A stretch of DNA of 64,000 nt from Adiantum capillus-veneris (GCA_014529385.2 CM043945.1:1416312-1480311), one strand, 5' to 3'; positions 9,771-20,921 are shown, numbered from the stretch's first letter. Numbers and translations: made by a program. The notes: generated from the letters alone by a model not told the origin.

Positions 9771-10648
9771 AGACATCCTACGCGTAGGATGTCTTTTTCA
9801 TCAGAATTGGATCATATTTGACATGCTGGTAGTGTAAGGCTCATGGAACATGGCTATATGCTTGGATTTGAATTTGGATATCAAAAAGTGGACTTTTGGG
9901 CTGATTTAGGTTGTAGGTCACAATTTGGGTAGAAAGTCCATCATAGGTAGCAATTGATGTCCAAATGGGTTGAAAATTGGTATATGGGCTCATTCACCAT
10001 GGTATTGTCTCCCATGATGTCATTCTTTGCACAGAAGGCTAAATTTATGCTGGAGACATCCTACGCGTAGGATGTCTTTTTCATCAAAATCACATGAAAC
10101 TTGTCCTGTGGGTAGTCCTTGGCCTATGGAACATGGCTATGTTCTTGGATTTGAATTTGGACAAGGATTGATGCTTGTAAGGGCCTGTGTGGTGTTTTTG
10201 GGCTCAAAAAGTGTATCTTGATAGTGTTGGGGGTCAAAAGTGATTAGAATGGCTTCAAACTTGATATATGAGCTCCTGATGATGAGGTGATTGGATCTGG
10301 AATGATCAAACATCCCCTGCTGGTCAAAAAAGTCAAATAGACATCCTACGCGTAGGATGTCTATTTCATCATTTTTTTTCTTCTGACCACACAGATTGGT
10401 TGTTGATGTGTTGGTGAATGTGTTGTGCAAGTTTCATGGGATTTGGACAAGATTTGGTAGGTCTATGACCCATTATTGCCTCTATGCCCTAATTTTACAT
10501 TTTTCCATGCATATGAGGTCAAATTGTTTCCACATGTGATGAAACTTGGTGGATAGCTTGTAAATATCATTCAAAACATGTGCATGATGAACATTGTTGG
10601 AGATTGTGTCCAAAAGTTCCCTTGAGACATCCTACGCGTAGGATGTCT
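9771..10648. repeat. gypsy-1 internal palindrome array (4 copies, about 285-bp period)
   Basis: Four identical 24-bp perfect palindromes lie at 9771-9794, 10054-10077, 10339-10362 and 10625-10648. The half-site is AGACATCCTACG followed by its exact reverse complement. The spacings are 283, 285 and 286 bp. The copy at 10339 extends to a 32-bp perfect palindrome (10335-10366). The first three are followed by a T-rich stretch and CATCA. The sequence between copies is only loosely similar from unit to unit (for example a shared GGAACATGGCTAT and TTGGATTTGAATTTGGA), so the units look like an old tandem repeat whose palindromes alone stayed fixed. The array lies between the internal purine tract and the aORF start. 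Confidence 0.92.
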
Positions 10649-12216
10649 CCTAGTGATTTTTTCATGGATGGTGCTCCCAGTGCTTGCCCTTGGCCCCCCT
10701 AAGTCCCTTTTGAGTCTAATTTCAACAGAAAAGTCAAATGGATAGAGAATAACTCCTTGTGTGGACTTCAGAGCCTCCGAACCGTTTTCTGACTTTTGGA
10801 GTGATTTTTGGCAATGAAATTTCTTGATGTTGGTCTCCGTAGCTTCGCAATCCCTTGGGGATCCTTGCTGTATGGTTTTTGTCAACTTTGGCTTCACCGG
10901 AGCTCCATTTGGCAATTTGTCACTCTAGAAGCACCCGTGGTTGCGTTTCCATACCTTCGATGATTTGTGGTGGTCTACCACCATAGAACTTGGTTGTTGA
11001 TGGTCTAGGAAGGCAGCTCGTGAATTTTGGTGGCAAACGGACTTGCGGTTTGGCCGCAAGAGCAATTTGACGCTTTGTGTGTCTGATACCGTTTCTGAAG
11101 TTTAGTGCCACTTCGGGTCACTTTTTGGTCATGTGGGTCATATAGACTTGTTGAGCATGTCGAGATGCTCCTACCCATGAATTTTGGTAGCATTTGGTCA
11201 CCGTTTCGCCGATTTCCCATTTGGTGGCCTCTTGCGGGTTTCTGGGAATTAGGGTTTTTTCCGATTGTTTCCTACTGCCTTTGGACATCCAGGACTGGTC
11301 TCCTAGACTAAGGTAAGCTGCCGATGAAGTCTTGTTGCTTTCGGGTTAGCCATTAGGCCGCCGTCTCTACTTGTAGGTCTCTACCGCTCGCTTTGTGTGT
11401 GACCCCTACGCTAGTTTTCGCGACATAATGACAAACATGCACGAAAAGCTCAAGGTGGTGAGCCTACCATTCATTTCTAGAGCTCGTCAGGTAGTCATGC
11501 GCGTCGTAGAAGCTGTTGGAAGGTCGGTCCTCTCTAGGTGGCAGAAGCTCTCTCCACAAAGTCAATAGTGAGAATGAGGTAAAAATGAGGTGAAAATTTC
11601 TTATAATGGAGGTCCCCAAACCACTTTTCATGAAATTTGACATGTGCTCCTATCTTCTTGTGAGATGCGGTTTAGGCTCAATTTTTTTTTGATTTAGACT
11701 CCATTTGCTCTGTTTACCAGAAATTTGGCATTTCGGTCAAAACATGGCCAAAACACGCTTTCCGCTCCAGTCTCATAATTGCACCCCCACTATACCATAG
11801 GTTGTCCTATAGTCACTGATCATCCCCATATTTTTTGTTTTTCATTACGACCGTTTTTCACCTGCTTTTTGTATTTTTGAAGTTTTTCTGTCGAAAATTA
11901 GAAAAATTAAAAGGAAAATAGCAAATAAAACCCAAAAATTTCTCAAAACATTATATACACTTGCATGCAATTTTTATGGCCGGATTTCTCCATTTTATCA
12001 ATATTTTGCCCGAAAAATGGCTATTTCTACTTATATACACACACCTAGGGGCTTGATTTGGCGTTTGGTCCCATATACCTGTAGATACATGCTGTATAAG
12101 GGCATCTATACTAGTGTTGCTCCAGAAAAGCTCGCAATCAAACAACAACCCTTAAAATAGTCGAAAATCGTGCCCTTTTTTTGTTGTTTCTGTTATTGGT
12201 TCCGCATTTGAGAATG
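10649..12216. other. gypsy-1 non-coding spacer downstream of the palindromes
   Basis: No coding sequence, RNA gene or further palindrome copy seen. Together with the array it separates the pol region from the aORF, and could hold a promoter or splice signals for aORF expression; none is identified with confidence. Confidence 0.5.
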
Positions 12217-12249
12217 CCTCCCCCCCTCCTAGCCGGAGTCCTCCCGGAC
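12217..12249 (-). promoter_or_regulatory. gypsy-1 internal (central) polypurine tract with hairpin
   Basis: The minus strand reads AGGAGGGGGGGAGG (12230-12217), sharing 13 consecutive bases with the 3' polypurine tract. Just upstream is GTCC-GGGA-GGAC, a 4-bp stem with the same GGGA loop as the 3' hairpin. Central polypurine tracts act as second plus-strand primers in lentiviruses and Ty1. This role here is inferred, but the match to the element's own tract is direct. Confidence 0.7.
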
Positions 12250-12395
12250 AACAAGGTATCGCCTCAGAGTATGTGCCGTGCATAGGTTGAAAAGTTGTGC
12301 TAATCCCTGGCCAATTAATGTGGCCCTACTTTATGCATACTCGGTTAATGCATGGAAAATTAATGTTGTGCAAGAGAAGGGAATAAGCAAGATGC

Positions 12396-12893
12396 TTATT
12401 GGCATTCGCCGTCGAGGTTTCCTGTTTTCTTTGTAAGTAACAACTGTAACTCTACTACTCTCTGTTTAATTGTCTTTTTTGCAAACGGAAATTTCTTTGC
12501 CGAAACTGTTGAGAGAGCCGTAGCTGTTTCTAAGTAGAGAATTGGCTGGGCCGGAATGGCTATGGGCCGTATTGCCTTTGCTTTCCATTGGTATTTTTTT
12601 GCTACATGTTCTTTTAGATGTTTTGGCACTACCTTGTTTGCCGTTGTTTTGTTGTTGATTGGCACCCAAATAAGTCGGTTTTCCTTTTGCAAATGCAGTT
12701 GTCTGCCTTCCATTGTTGCTTGTACTGAAGGGAGTTCTTTTTTCTTTTGCTTTGGTATCCAAATGCTAGTGACATTTGGGTTATGGCTAAGCATTGTCTT
12801 TGGGATCCATATCTGTTTTATGCCCTTGGTTTGTGGTCGAACCATTTTCTTTGTTGGAATCCTATTGTTGCATTGTTGTGTCCGCCATGGCAT
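12396..12893 (-). pseudogene. gypsy-1 low-complexity Gln/Asn/Lys-rich tail region
   Basis: A 165-residue open frame rich in K, Q, N and P, with loose recurrences of an IWIPK-like unit. The gypsy-2 counterpart (47232-46786) is Asn/Gln-rich with GNQNK-type repeats at the same place after the second protease. Probably the C-terminal tail of the post-integrase polypeptide. I cannot say which frame was originally used. Confidence 0.4.
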
Positions 12894-13098
12894 TTCTATC
12901 CTTCTGCATCTATACTTGTTTCCCTTGTTTTGGTAACCTAGATCTTTGCATTGTGGCCGGTGACTTCATATGTTTGTAATTAGCATGGTTGGGTTTTACC
13001 TGATTGTTGGTCTCGGGTATCAGGTTGTTCTTTGATGGAATTTTTGCTTTTGGCTTCTCTTCCAGTGATTGCATGGCTTGCAGCTGATTATTCTGGTC

Positions 13099-13520
13099 TT
13101 AGTGAGCAAAGGCTATCACCTGTTGTTCATGTTCATGCTGAATTTTGATTGACTTTGCATTCCAATCTATCTGCACATTATACTCTTTTTGCCAAAGTTG
13201 CCCCAACATCATTGGTTGTTGTGTGCTTTCATTCGCCACCACATAGAATTTGTGTGGGTAAATATATTGATGTATCTGTACATGCAATATAGTCCATCCC
13301 AATGTTTTCAACGGGTGTGATGTGCTACTTTCCAGCACTTGAGGAGTGGAAATAAGTTGACCTGTGACTTTGATCTGTTGGTATAATCCGTAAGAGATCA
13401 AATTTGCTTGAGCTCCAAAATCAAGCAAGGGTGTCGATTACTTGATTGCTGCCCACTTTGATCGCAATTATTGGCTCCATTGTTTCTTCATCCAACTTCG
13501 TCAGTCGAATGGCATTGATT
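13099..13520 (-). pseudogene. gypsy-1 second retropepsin-like domain after integrase (aPR)
   Basis: The 110-residue frame at 13428-13099 starts MLDFGAQANLIS, matching a retropepsin active site (usual form LLDTGAxxN(V/L)I) with the catalytic Asp kept and Thr/Ser replaced by Phe. It ends with MLGQLWQKEYNVQIDW, matching the C-terminal ILG-x-x-(F/W)L-x-x-Y-x-x-x-IDW strand and helix of gypsy proteases. A frameshift near 13435 separates the N-terminal strand (EPIIAIKVGSNQVIDT). The canonical protease of the element is elsewhere (about 18.1 kb, DSGA), so this is a second copy. Gypsy-2 has one at 47600-47222. Activity is doubtful given DFG. Confidence 0.75.
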
Positions 13521-14638
13521 CACAATGGTGGTCCACTTTGTTGTTGTTGTCGCAGAAGTCTTCTTTTTGCAATGCGTTCTTGTGCTTCTGCTTGAGCTTC
13601 CTCTCGTACTCTCTGTTTTTCCTTCATTCTTTGTTTTCCTTGATGAATTTGTTGGAGCATCTCCTGTGTGAGTGCTAGATGATATCTCTTCAGTCGACAT
13701 CCACTTATCCAGCTCGGCATTTCTTCACCTGCTAATGTAGCAAGCTTGACAGGTCCACTTTGTGATAGATCACTAATCACAAATGGTCCCATCCCTCACT
13801 TTTTAAGTTTCATGGCATGTTGCTTCAAGGTATAAACAAGTACGTAATCACCTGTTTTGAACTCTTTAGTGCGCACATGTTTGTCAAAAAACTCTTTTTG
13901 TCTTCTCTTTTTAGCATAGATTGAAGTTACAGCTCGTAAGCGGAGTTCATCTAGCTTTTCAAGATCATCTATTCTTGAAGAGAGCTCATGCCCTGTCCAT
14001 TCTAAGCATTTTGCTACTCGTAGAGTTGGAATTAAAAACTCTATGGGTAGTATAGAATTTAGGCCAAACACCATGTTGTATGGTGTTGTTCCGATTGATG
14101 TTTTGTAAGCTACCCTGTATGCCCATAGTGTTGAGTGTAGCTGATGATCCCAATCTGTTCTTGATTCTGACACTATTTTAGTGAGAACCGTACATAGTGT
14201 TTTATTTGTGGCCTCAGCTTGCCCATTGGCCTGTGGATGGTATGGTGCAGATTTCCTATGTATGACCATGAATTCCTCTAGCAGATATTCAATGACTTCA
14301 TTGAGAAAATGTGTTCCACGGTCACTGACAATTTCTATTGGTAACCCGTAACGTACAAAAACATTCTCATACAAAAATTGTGCAGTGGTGCGTGCATCAA
14401 CTTTTTGTGTTGCCTTGGCTTCGACCCATTTTGTGAGATAGTCCGTAGCCACTATGATATATTGGGTATGGGTGCGATATACAGGGGGTGATATAGGTCC
14501 CACAAAATCAATGCCCCATTTTGCAAATGCTCTTGCTCCCATCATTGGCCGTAATGGCATCTCATCTCTTTTTATTGGCACCTTGGTACGCTGACATATG
14601 TCACAACACTTTACAAACTCTTCAGCATCCATGTGCAA
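13520..14638 (-). pseudogene. gypsy-1 integrase core and C-terminal region
   Basis: 14638-13796 holds the second zinc module's C-half (CCDICQRTK), then the rve core with the DDE residues in VATDYLTKW, VSDRGTHF and GQAEATNKTL, followed by the usual GLN-x-x-LP(I/V)E region and a basic C-terminal segment. The frame changes by one base at about 13794; 13792-13520 continues with MGPFVISDLSQSGPVKLATL, an SH3-like integrase C-terminal fold as in other plant gypsy elements, then a Gln/Arg/Glu-rich helix. No chromodomain is recognisable. Catalytic residues look intact. Confidence 0.92.
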
Positions 14639-14639
14639 T

Positions 14640-15304
14640 GTAGGCCACCAAATTCCTGCGGTTAAGACAATTTTTGCCGTCTTATCGCTCGAAAAATAGC
14701 CTCCACTTATTCCGCTATGTGCATGTTCTAGAATCAGCAGATATTAGCTTTCACTTGCACACATTCTAAGTTGATTGTCCTTTCCTCGCTAATAGAGTTG
14801 GTTCCCAATTAACTGAAAGTCACGAGCTTCCAGCTCTATAGCTTTTTTCCATGCTCTTGTGATGTTCTTAGGGAACGTCCTAGTGGTTAAGAAGTCAATG
14901 ATATATTGACTCCATGCAGGTGCTATGTTTACCTGAAACAAAGTTGCATGATCCACTGGTCTTTTGGCACTACATATAGTACAATTGGTAACGTAAGAAT
15001 GTATGTCCGCATACATAGTTGGCCAATAAACCCCTAACTGTTTCAGTCTCTGGTGTGTTTTCACTGTTGAACAATGAAATGCACAATCCTGGACATGTGC
15101 CTCTTCAAGATAGCACTCAAATTCTTCCGGATTTATACACAATCGTAGGATTTGGTCCGACCCAAAATGATACAGTCGTCCTGCTATGAACTGGAAGTTT
15201 TTTTTTTGTCGAATTGTTTGCTGTTTGGATCTGTATTCCGTATTATCAAACTTACTTCCAAAGGAAAGAATGCTAACAATTTCCTGAGACCATTTGGGTA
15301 CCAT
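14640..15304 (-). pseudogene. gypsy-1 doubled H2C2 zinc-binding modules
   Basis: Two integrase-type zinc modules lie in tandem. The first (15304-14789) includes EEAHVQDCAFHCS...GVYWPTMYADIHSYV...CTIC. About 60 residues later, after a TAA, a second reads EHAHSGISGGYF...GIWWPTLHMDAEEFVKCCDIC. The usual pol has one. The second module has Tyr where GGHF is expected, so one zinc His is altered. Both modules are preceded by a similar LY-x-x-(G/S)-x-x-(N/D/Q)-x-LR-(L/M)C strand, supporting an internal duplication. Gypsy-2 shows the same layout at 49502-48760. Confidence 0.8.
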
Positions 15305-15350
15305 TTCAATATTGAAAAGATAAGCATTTGGTATGTAGTCATCTACTCCT

Positions 15351-16633
15351 TCAAGAGCTTCCCCGTGTCCTTGAAAGATGATCCGCTCGGAGTTGGGTTT
15401 TACCCTTTTTTACCACCACTGTGAAATCAAATTCTAGCAATATAATAAACCAGCGTATGATTCTCCCTGTATTGCAAGGTTTATTTACCAGATACAAAAG
15501 AGCTTGATGATCTATGAAGAACACAAATTTATTTGCGAGCAAATAATGCCGAAATTTCTTTACAACATAAATCATTCCTAACCCTTCCCGCTCGGTGGTT
15601 GTGTAGTTATTTTTTGCACTGTTTAACTGTGGGCTCGCATAGCAACCCGGAAAATCCATTGTTCCGTCTCCAGGTTGAGCCAGAATACTTCCAATGGCAT
15701 ATGCTGAAGCATCAATGTGAACATGGAATATCTTTTCCCAATCTGGTGCCTTTAGTACAGATGTTGATATAAGGTTTTTCTTCAGCTTTTGGAATGAAGT
15801 TTCACACTCCTCGGTCCACTCGAAATTGACTAGCAAACGATACAGAGGTTGTGCGATAACCACATACATGTATATGAATCTTCGATAATATCCGCAGTGT
15901 CCCATGAAGGATTGCACTTGTTTTGCATTAGTAGGCCTGGGTAGGTCTACAATGACTTTGACTTTGTCTAGGTCAGTGGTTATGCCATTTCTTGAGACAA
16001 TGTGTCCTAAGATGCGGCCTTGCTTAACCATGAATACACACTTTTCCGGGTTAAGACAGATTCGATACATCCTGCATTTTTCAAAGACCTTTTGCAAATG
16101 GTCAATATGTTCCTCTCGTAGAAGAGAGTGTACACAAAGATCATCCATGTAAATTTCTAAGAATATCCTTAGGTATTCCTTGAATGCGTGCGTCATTAAC
16201 CTTTGGAAAGTGGTTGGGGCATTAGTTAAGCCAAACGGCATAACTCGATACGCATAAATTCCCCATTCTGTTCTGTGGCAAATGCTGTTTTGTGCTGAAC
16301 CTCCCTTGCTATTCCCAGTTGGTTGTATCCTGAAAACCCATCCAGAAAGGAATAAGCCCGTTTCCCGGCCACCCGCTCGAGTACATGTTCTGTGATTGGT
16401 AAGGGATAATTATCCCTTATGGTGGCTGCATTTACCTTTTTGAGGTTTACACACACTCGCAATTTTCCATTCTTTTTGGGAACTACCACAATGGGTGACA
16501 CCCAATCTGTATGTTCAATCTCATAGATGAATTTAGATTCCATCAGTTTATCAATCTCTTCTTTGATTCGTTTAGCAAATGTGTCATTATATGTGTAAGG
16601 ACGTTGTTTGCTAGGTTTTGCATCCGATTTCAA
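15351..16633 (-). pseudogene. gypsy-1 reverse transcriptase and RNase H
   Basis: 16633-16226 carries the RT fingers and palm (WVSPIVVVPKKNGKLRVC, NYPLPITEHVLERVAG, FLDGFSGYNQ). A one-base frameshift near 16240 leads into 16241-15351, with MPFGLTNAPTTFQRLM and the active site YMDDL, then the connection domain and RNase H (HVHIDASAYAIGSILAQ, YTTTEREGLGMIYVVKKFRHYLL, IDHQALLYL, and DHLSR at the end). YMDD replaces the more common YLDD of gypsy RT, and gypsy-2 also has YMDD. All catalytic Asp/Glu positions are present. Confidence 0.95.
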
Positions 16634-17786
16634 AGGAATTGTATGTTGGCATATCGATGGATCACTCCTTTGAGGTCTTTATAGGACCAAGTAAATACAT
16701 CTTTATACTTCTTGAGAAGTTGTGTTAGTTGTTCTTCCTCTTCAGGCTCTAAATTGTTAGCTATATAGACCGGCTGATTCTTTTCACCTGGTTCTGCGAG
16801 GTCTATCTTTTTTGCATTTTCAGGCCCATCATAAGATTCTTGGTTGGTTCCTTCCCTGACTGGTGGTGTCATGATGATTTTTCTGTCCTGGATAGTAAAT
16901 TTCCGATAGTGTGATGGTACATTCATGTTCCCCTTTTCTGACTCCCCTTTACCATCACTATCTTCTTCAGTAGTCCATATCTCTCTCAAAGACCGTTTCA
17001 GTTCTTGGTATTTCTGTTTACGCTCCAGTTTGGTCCACTCTTGGTCTTTTGTTGTTTCTTTTTTTTATTTTTGAGATTTTTGTGATTTTGTTTCGGTTTT
17101 AGCTTTTCGTACCTGTTTTATTTCCTCTCACGTTCTTTCTTTTCATCTTTTGAGAATCTTCCTGATATTTGATCTTTTACACAATCCTCTGCTTTTACAA
17201 GCATCAAATAGTGAGTTTTACCTTTTATCTTGGGCATCAAGTTCTCTCTTGCTTTGTTTCCTACTCATTTCCTCCTATAGTGTTCCTGGCGTCTAGGGTG
17301 TTGATTAGTAAAATCATAAAACTTGATATTCTCGGTTTTATTTCCACGCTCACTTGAGGTGTCTGAACACTCATTATCTGCATCGTTATTTACTTCCAAA
17401 TGTTCAGAGGAGTTGTAAAACTCTTCTTGTTCTGGTGGTTCTATCGTCGCATATTCTCCTGGTATAACGCTTACCATGTAATAGGGCAATACATCATAGC
17501 CATCCTTATCGCAAAATTTTGTTGTTGGACTATCAGTAATGGTACAGACATCCAATGTTGCTAGTATGTGTTCCCATTCTAGAGGTTTCAAGGCATCTTC
17601 GGGGAAAGGTTCCGAAATATACTCTTTGTCCTCAATTGCTCTTTCTAAGACGCATTCCTCTCTTCTTAAGCTTCCACAATGTGAAGCTCCGCACATCCAT
17701 AGCTCTTTTGGTTGCCCTAACCATGCTGGGAGTTCTAATCCTGCTACTGTAGCTGAATCAAACTCTTCCACAGGTGTTTGGTTCAC
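16630..17786 (-). pseudogene. gypsy-1 protease-RT linker region
   Basis: 17786-17265 (173 residues, acidic, with WEHILATLDVCTITDSPTTKF) and 16989-16630 (119 residues, with LEPEEEEQLTQLLKKYKDVFTWSYKDLKGV, the entry to RT in plant gypsy elements). The first is in the gag-protease frame; the stop at about 17895 and frame changes near 17000-17265 break continuity. Bases 17000-17260 have no clear homology. The gypsy-2 counterpart (52100-51591) shares QQILATLDVCVNEVTLTKF. Confidence 0.75.
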
Positions 17787-17897
17787 ATCTTTGTAACTAT
17801 GGTCTTTCAGGTGTATTTAAGTTGTTGTCTCGCCATGTCTGAGGTATATGTGGTCATAACCCCAATCTTGGACCATCTTCAATTGTCGCATAAATGG

Positions 17898-19691
17898 TCA
17901 TCCCAAGATGATCTCATAATTGTTCTTTTTGTCAAAATCGACTATTGCAAATGTATGCTCATACTCGATTCCGCACAAAGTGACAATCACTTTTTCTAAG
18001 AGTCCTAGAGGCTTCTCCATGAACCCATATGCCAATTGCAGTTTCATTCTGGTAGCCCTCAAAGCTGGTTTTTTCCATTTTTTCCAGATTTCCTTGGTGG
18101 TGATAGCAACTCCCGCTCCACTGTCAAGAATCGCTTTGGAAACTACTCCTTGGAATCCTACTGATAGCGTGGTGTTTCCATCTTCCCCTTCGCAGTACTC
18201 TCCAACCCTGTTCAATGGTACTGGCCTAGTGTTTAGTTGAGGCCTGTCCAACTCTCTAATCCCTTCCTGAAGCCTCAGGGTGGGGTCTTTTACTCCAAAT
18301 ATTTCTAGGCATTTACCTATTGTGGCCCACATGTGTGGTCGTAACCTTAGGAGTTCTGCCAATGTGATTGTGCATGCCACCGGGGTGGACATCAACTCAA
18401 TCAATCCTTGTGAATCCATCACCTTGTTAGAGGAAAGTCTTTGAGATGGGATTTCTCTCACCTCCGACTTAGCTTCATACTCTCCTAGGTAAGAGGGTAA
18501 AGTTCTCAGTGAGTCTGGTTGGCTGTGCCCCGAACTAATTGACCCTTGGTCTCCCCCTTGTGAATGTATCTCAAAGTTCATTTGTGATCCTTCCTCAAAT
18601 TCTTCAATAGGAGGTAAGGTTACATTCTTTTCTTTTCTTGAACTATTCAGGTGGTTACTCATCCTATTAGCCTCGTTGGCCTCACGGATTTGCTTCCACA
18701 GATCATCTAGACTATTACAGTCCTTACCCATTTCTGCCAATATTTTAGGCTGGAACCCGTCACTTGTCCCATCTGTGGTATTTGGCAATATGATAGGCTC
18801 TCCTCTGGACTCATAGGCATTAGTGAGTCTTTCCTTCGGTTCTACATGTTTCTCTACAGTTGGTTGGATAGGGGTTGGAGCTGGTGCCTCATGCCAATTT
18901 GCAGGTTTACCCAGCGGGTCTTCCATCAATGAGTGAGCTGTTTCGATCATTTTTTTACACATATCCAACCTTTGTTTTTCTATTTCTGCATATGGATAAG
19001 TCATCCACCTTTGCTCTTGGGTTTGGTTCTTTTTAAGTCGAGCTTCATAAGCTTTTAGAAGCGCATCCAACTGCTCATTTACCTTGTAAACCAGTACAGA
19101 TCCTCCTAATCCTGCACTTTTGGGCTCTGCTATTTCCTTGGGTGCTATGGTTGCTATGGTGTGTGAGCTTAAGCTAGCTAGATCCTCTAACCGCTCTACT
19201 CTCTCCTTTGTATGTTTTAACTCCTCGGATAGAGATGTTTGCTCTCGTTCATTCCTGGCTTTCCTATGCGCCTTTCTAGCTTTCCAAGTGCTTCTCTGAT
19301 TTCTCGTTTCTGAACTTTGGGCATCGGTTTTTGGTTCTTCAACTATGGGTTCGTTTGTCCTTCTTTGAGCTTGGGCTCGTGTTACCGCCTGAATAGGTAT
19401 GATTGTTTCATTTTTCGATCCTCCACTAGAAGGTATTGTTTCTAGCATGTTCAAGGTTTTTTTTGCTCCTTTGCTCGGGTTTTTAGGGCAATCAGGAATC
19501 AAATGAGTAATTCCACATTCTGGGCAATACGCATTGACTCTAATGATTTCATCATGAGGACAGTCTCTCAGCCAATGGTCTCCACCACACTTGTAGCAGG
19601 GTCCCTTGGGTTGTTGAGGTGCTCCTTGAGCTCCTCTTTGTTGGTAAGCATGTCTCTGCCTGCCCATGCCTCCATTGGCTATGAACAACAA
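17898..19691 (-). pseudogene. gypsy-1 nucleocapsid and protease region
   Basis: A 597-residue open frame, in frame with the preceding 20015-19731 segment through one TAG. Near residue 32 it has two zinc knuckles of the shortened form C-x2-C-x3-H-x4-C (CYKCGGDHWLRDC and CPECGITHLIPDC), then a charged helical region, and near residue 525 the aspartic protease active site AILDSGAGVAI followed by KLQLAYGFMEKPLG and EIILG, closing the retropepsin fold. The usual knuckle spacing is x2-x4-x4. Gypsy-2 has the same shortened spacing, so it is a lineage trait. Confidence 0.9.
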
Positions 19692-19730
19692 TGTTCGTTC
19701 ATCTAAGCTATATCTTCCTTCTCCTGCTGC

Positions 19731-20847
19731 CTATGCAGCAGTTGGTGGTCCTGTATTTCCTATCATACTCCATGGTTCTGGTGTTGAGGGTTCTTCCGGT
19801 GGATAATAGATAGGGTTTGCCGCATATCCATTGGGATCTTCATAGTATGCATGCATAGGCACCAAAGCCTTATCCTCTGATTCAGTTACTGTTGGTGTGT
19901 ATCTTATACCAACCGGTCGTAATCCTGGTAGGGGTGGTTGTTGCCCCAACACCAGTTGTGGTCTTTCTACGCCTACAGGTCCTGGTAGGTTTCCTGCTTG
20001 ATATCTAGGCATCAATGGAACTTGAGGGGAAGCTACCGGAGCTTGGGGAGCGTAAGGTCTCTCTCTCTCGTGTATCCCTTGTTATAATAACATTCCTCGG
20101 TCCCATGGTTTGTCCATTTTTGTTCAATAGCACACCACCTGGGCTGTTTAGCCTGGGGTTTGGCGTACAAGTTGATCTTTTTAGCACTTCATCTACGAGC
20201 TGCTCCTGGTTTACTGACACTTCTCCTTTTGGTGTTGTCTTAGAAGACTTGCTTCCACTTTGTTGTGAAGACGAATCATCATCAAGGTCCTTGAACTCCC
20301 CCTCTTTGTAGACCGCACAATTGTCCACCAGGTAAAGAGCTTCCTTGGTCAACTCATTCAACGTAGTGCTCCTCTTCATATGTAAGTCTTTTTGGAGATC
20401 TGCATTCCTTAGTCCTTGGATGAATATCAGCATAAGTCTGGACTGAGTTGGCAATTCTTCAATAGGACAGAACTTAACATATCTTTTTAGTTTTAGGGCT
20501 GCCTTTCGTACAGATTCTCCATCTTTCTGTTTGAATTTATGGATCTATGAGACGATATTATGAGCTATCCCCCTTTGTGAGAATTCCTTGATAAACTCGT
20601 CGAACACTTCCTCCATGGACTCAAAGTCTCTACGCTCTACAGAGTCAAACCAAGTGGAAGCATCATCCTCGAGGGTTAGTCCAAACCCTGCAAATTGGGT
20701 AGGAAAATCTAACACCTCTTCAGCTCTAATTACACGCACAAAGGCTGCTACATGATCTCTTGGGTTTCTGCTTCCTGTGTATTTCTTGTTTACCCATTTT
20801 TTCACTTGAGAAGGCCTAATTCTTCGATGATCTACAAACCTCATCAT
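19731..20847 (-). pseudogene. gypsy-1 gag (capsid)
   Basis: The retrotransposon gag domain starts near MMRFVDHRRI, with KKYTGSRNPRDHVAAFVRVI and WFDSVERRDFESMEEVFDEFIKEFSQRG. A TAG at 20547-20545 follows HNIVS, after which the same frame continues IHKFKQKDGES to 20005. A frameshift near 20010 leads to 20015-19731 (Pro/Tyr-rich linker). The TAG is at the same codon as in gypsy-2 (54737-54735). Upstream residues (GLGAPLGDEPDYYRRLEEVY) lie in the same frame before MMRF after another stop, so the original start was further upstream. Confidence 0.85.
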
Positions 20848-20921
20848 TGGATCTCCCCGTCCTAATCAATACACCTCCTCAAGTCTTCTGTAATAGTCTG
20901 GTTCATCTCCCAGTGGTGCTC

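Noticed and set aside
9771-10648. Regularly spaced identical short repeats as a CRISPR array
   Set aside because: The period (about 285 bp) is far too long, the repeats are full palindromes, there are no cas genes, and the context is a plant retrotransposon.
12556-12936. Plus-strand membrane-like frame rich in Phe and Cys
   Set aside because: It is the complement of the Lys/Gln/Asn-rich tail of gypsy-1, and opposite-strand translation of such sequence always looks hydrophobic.
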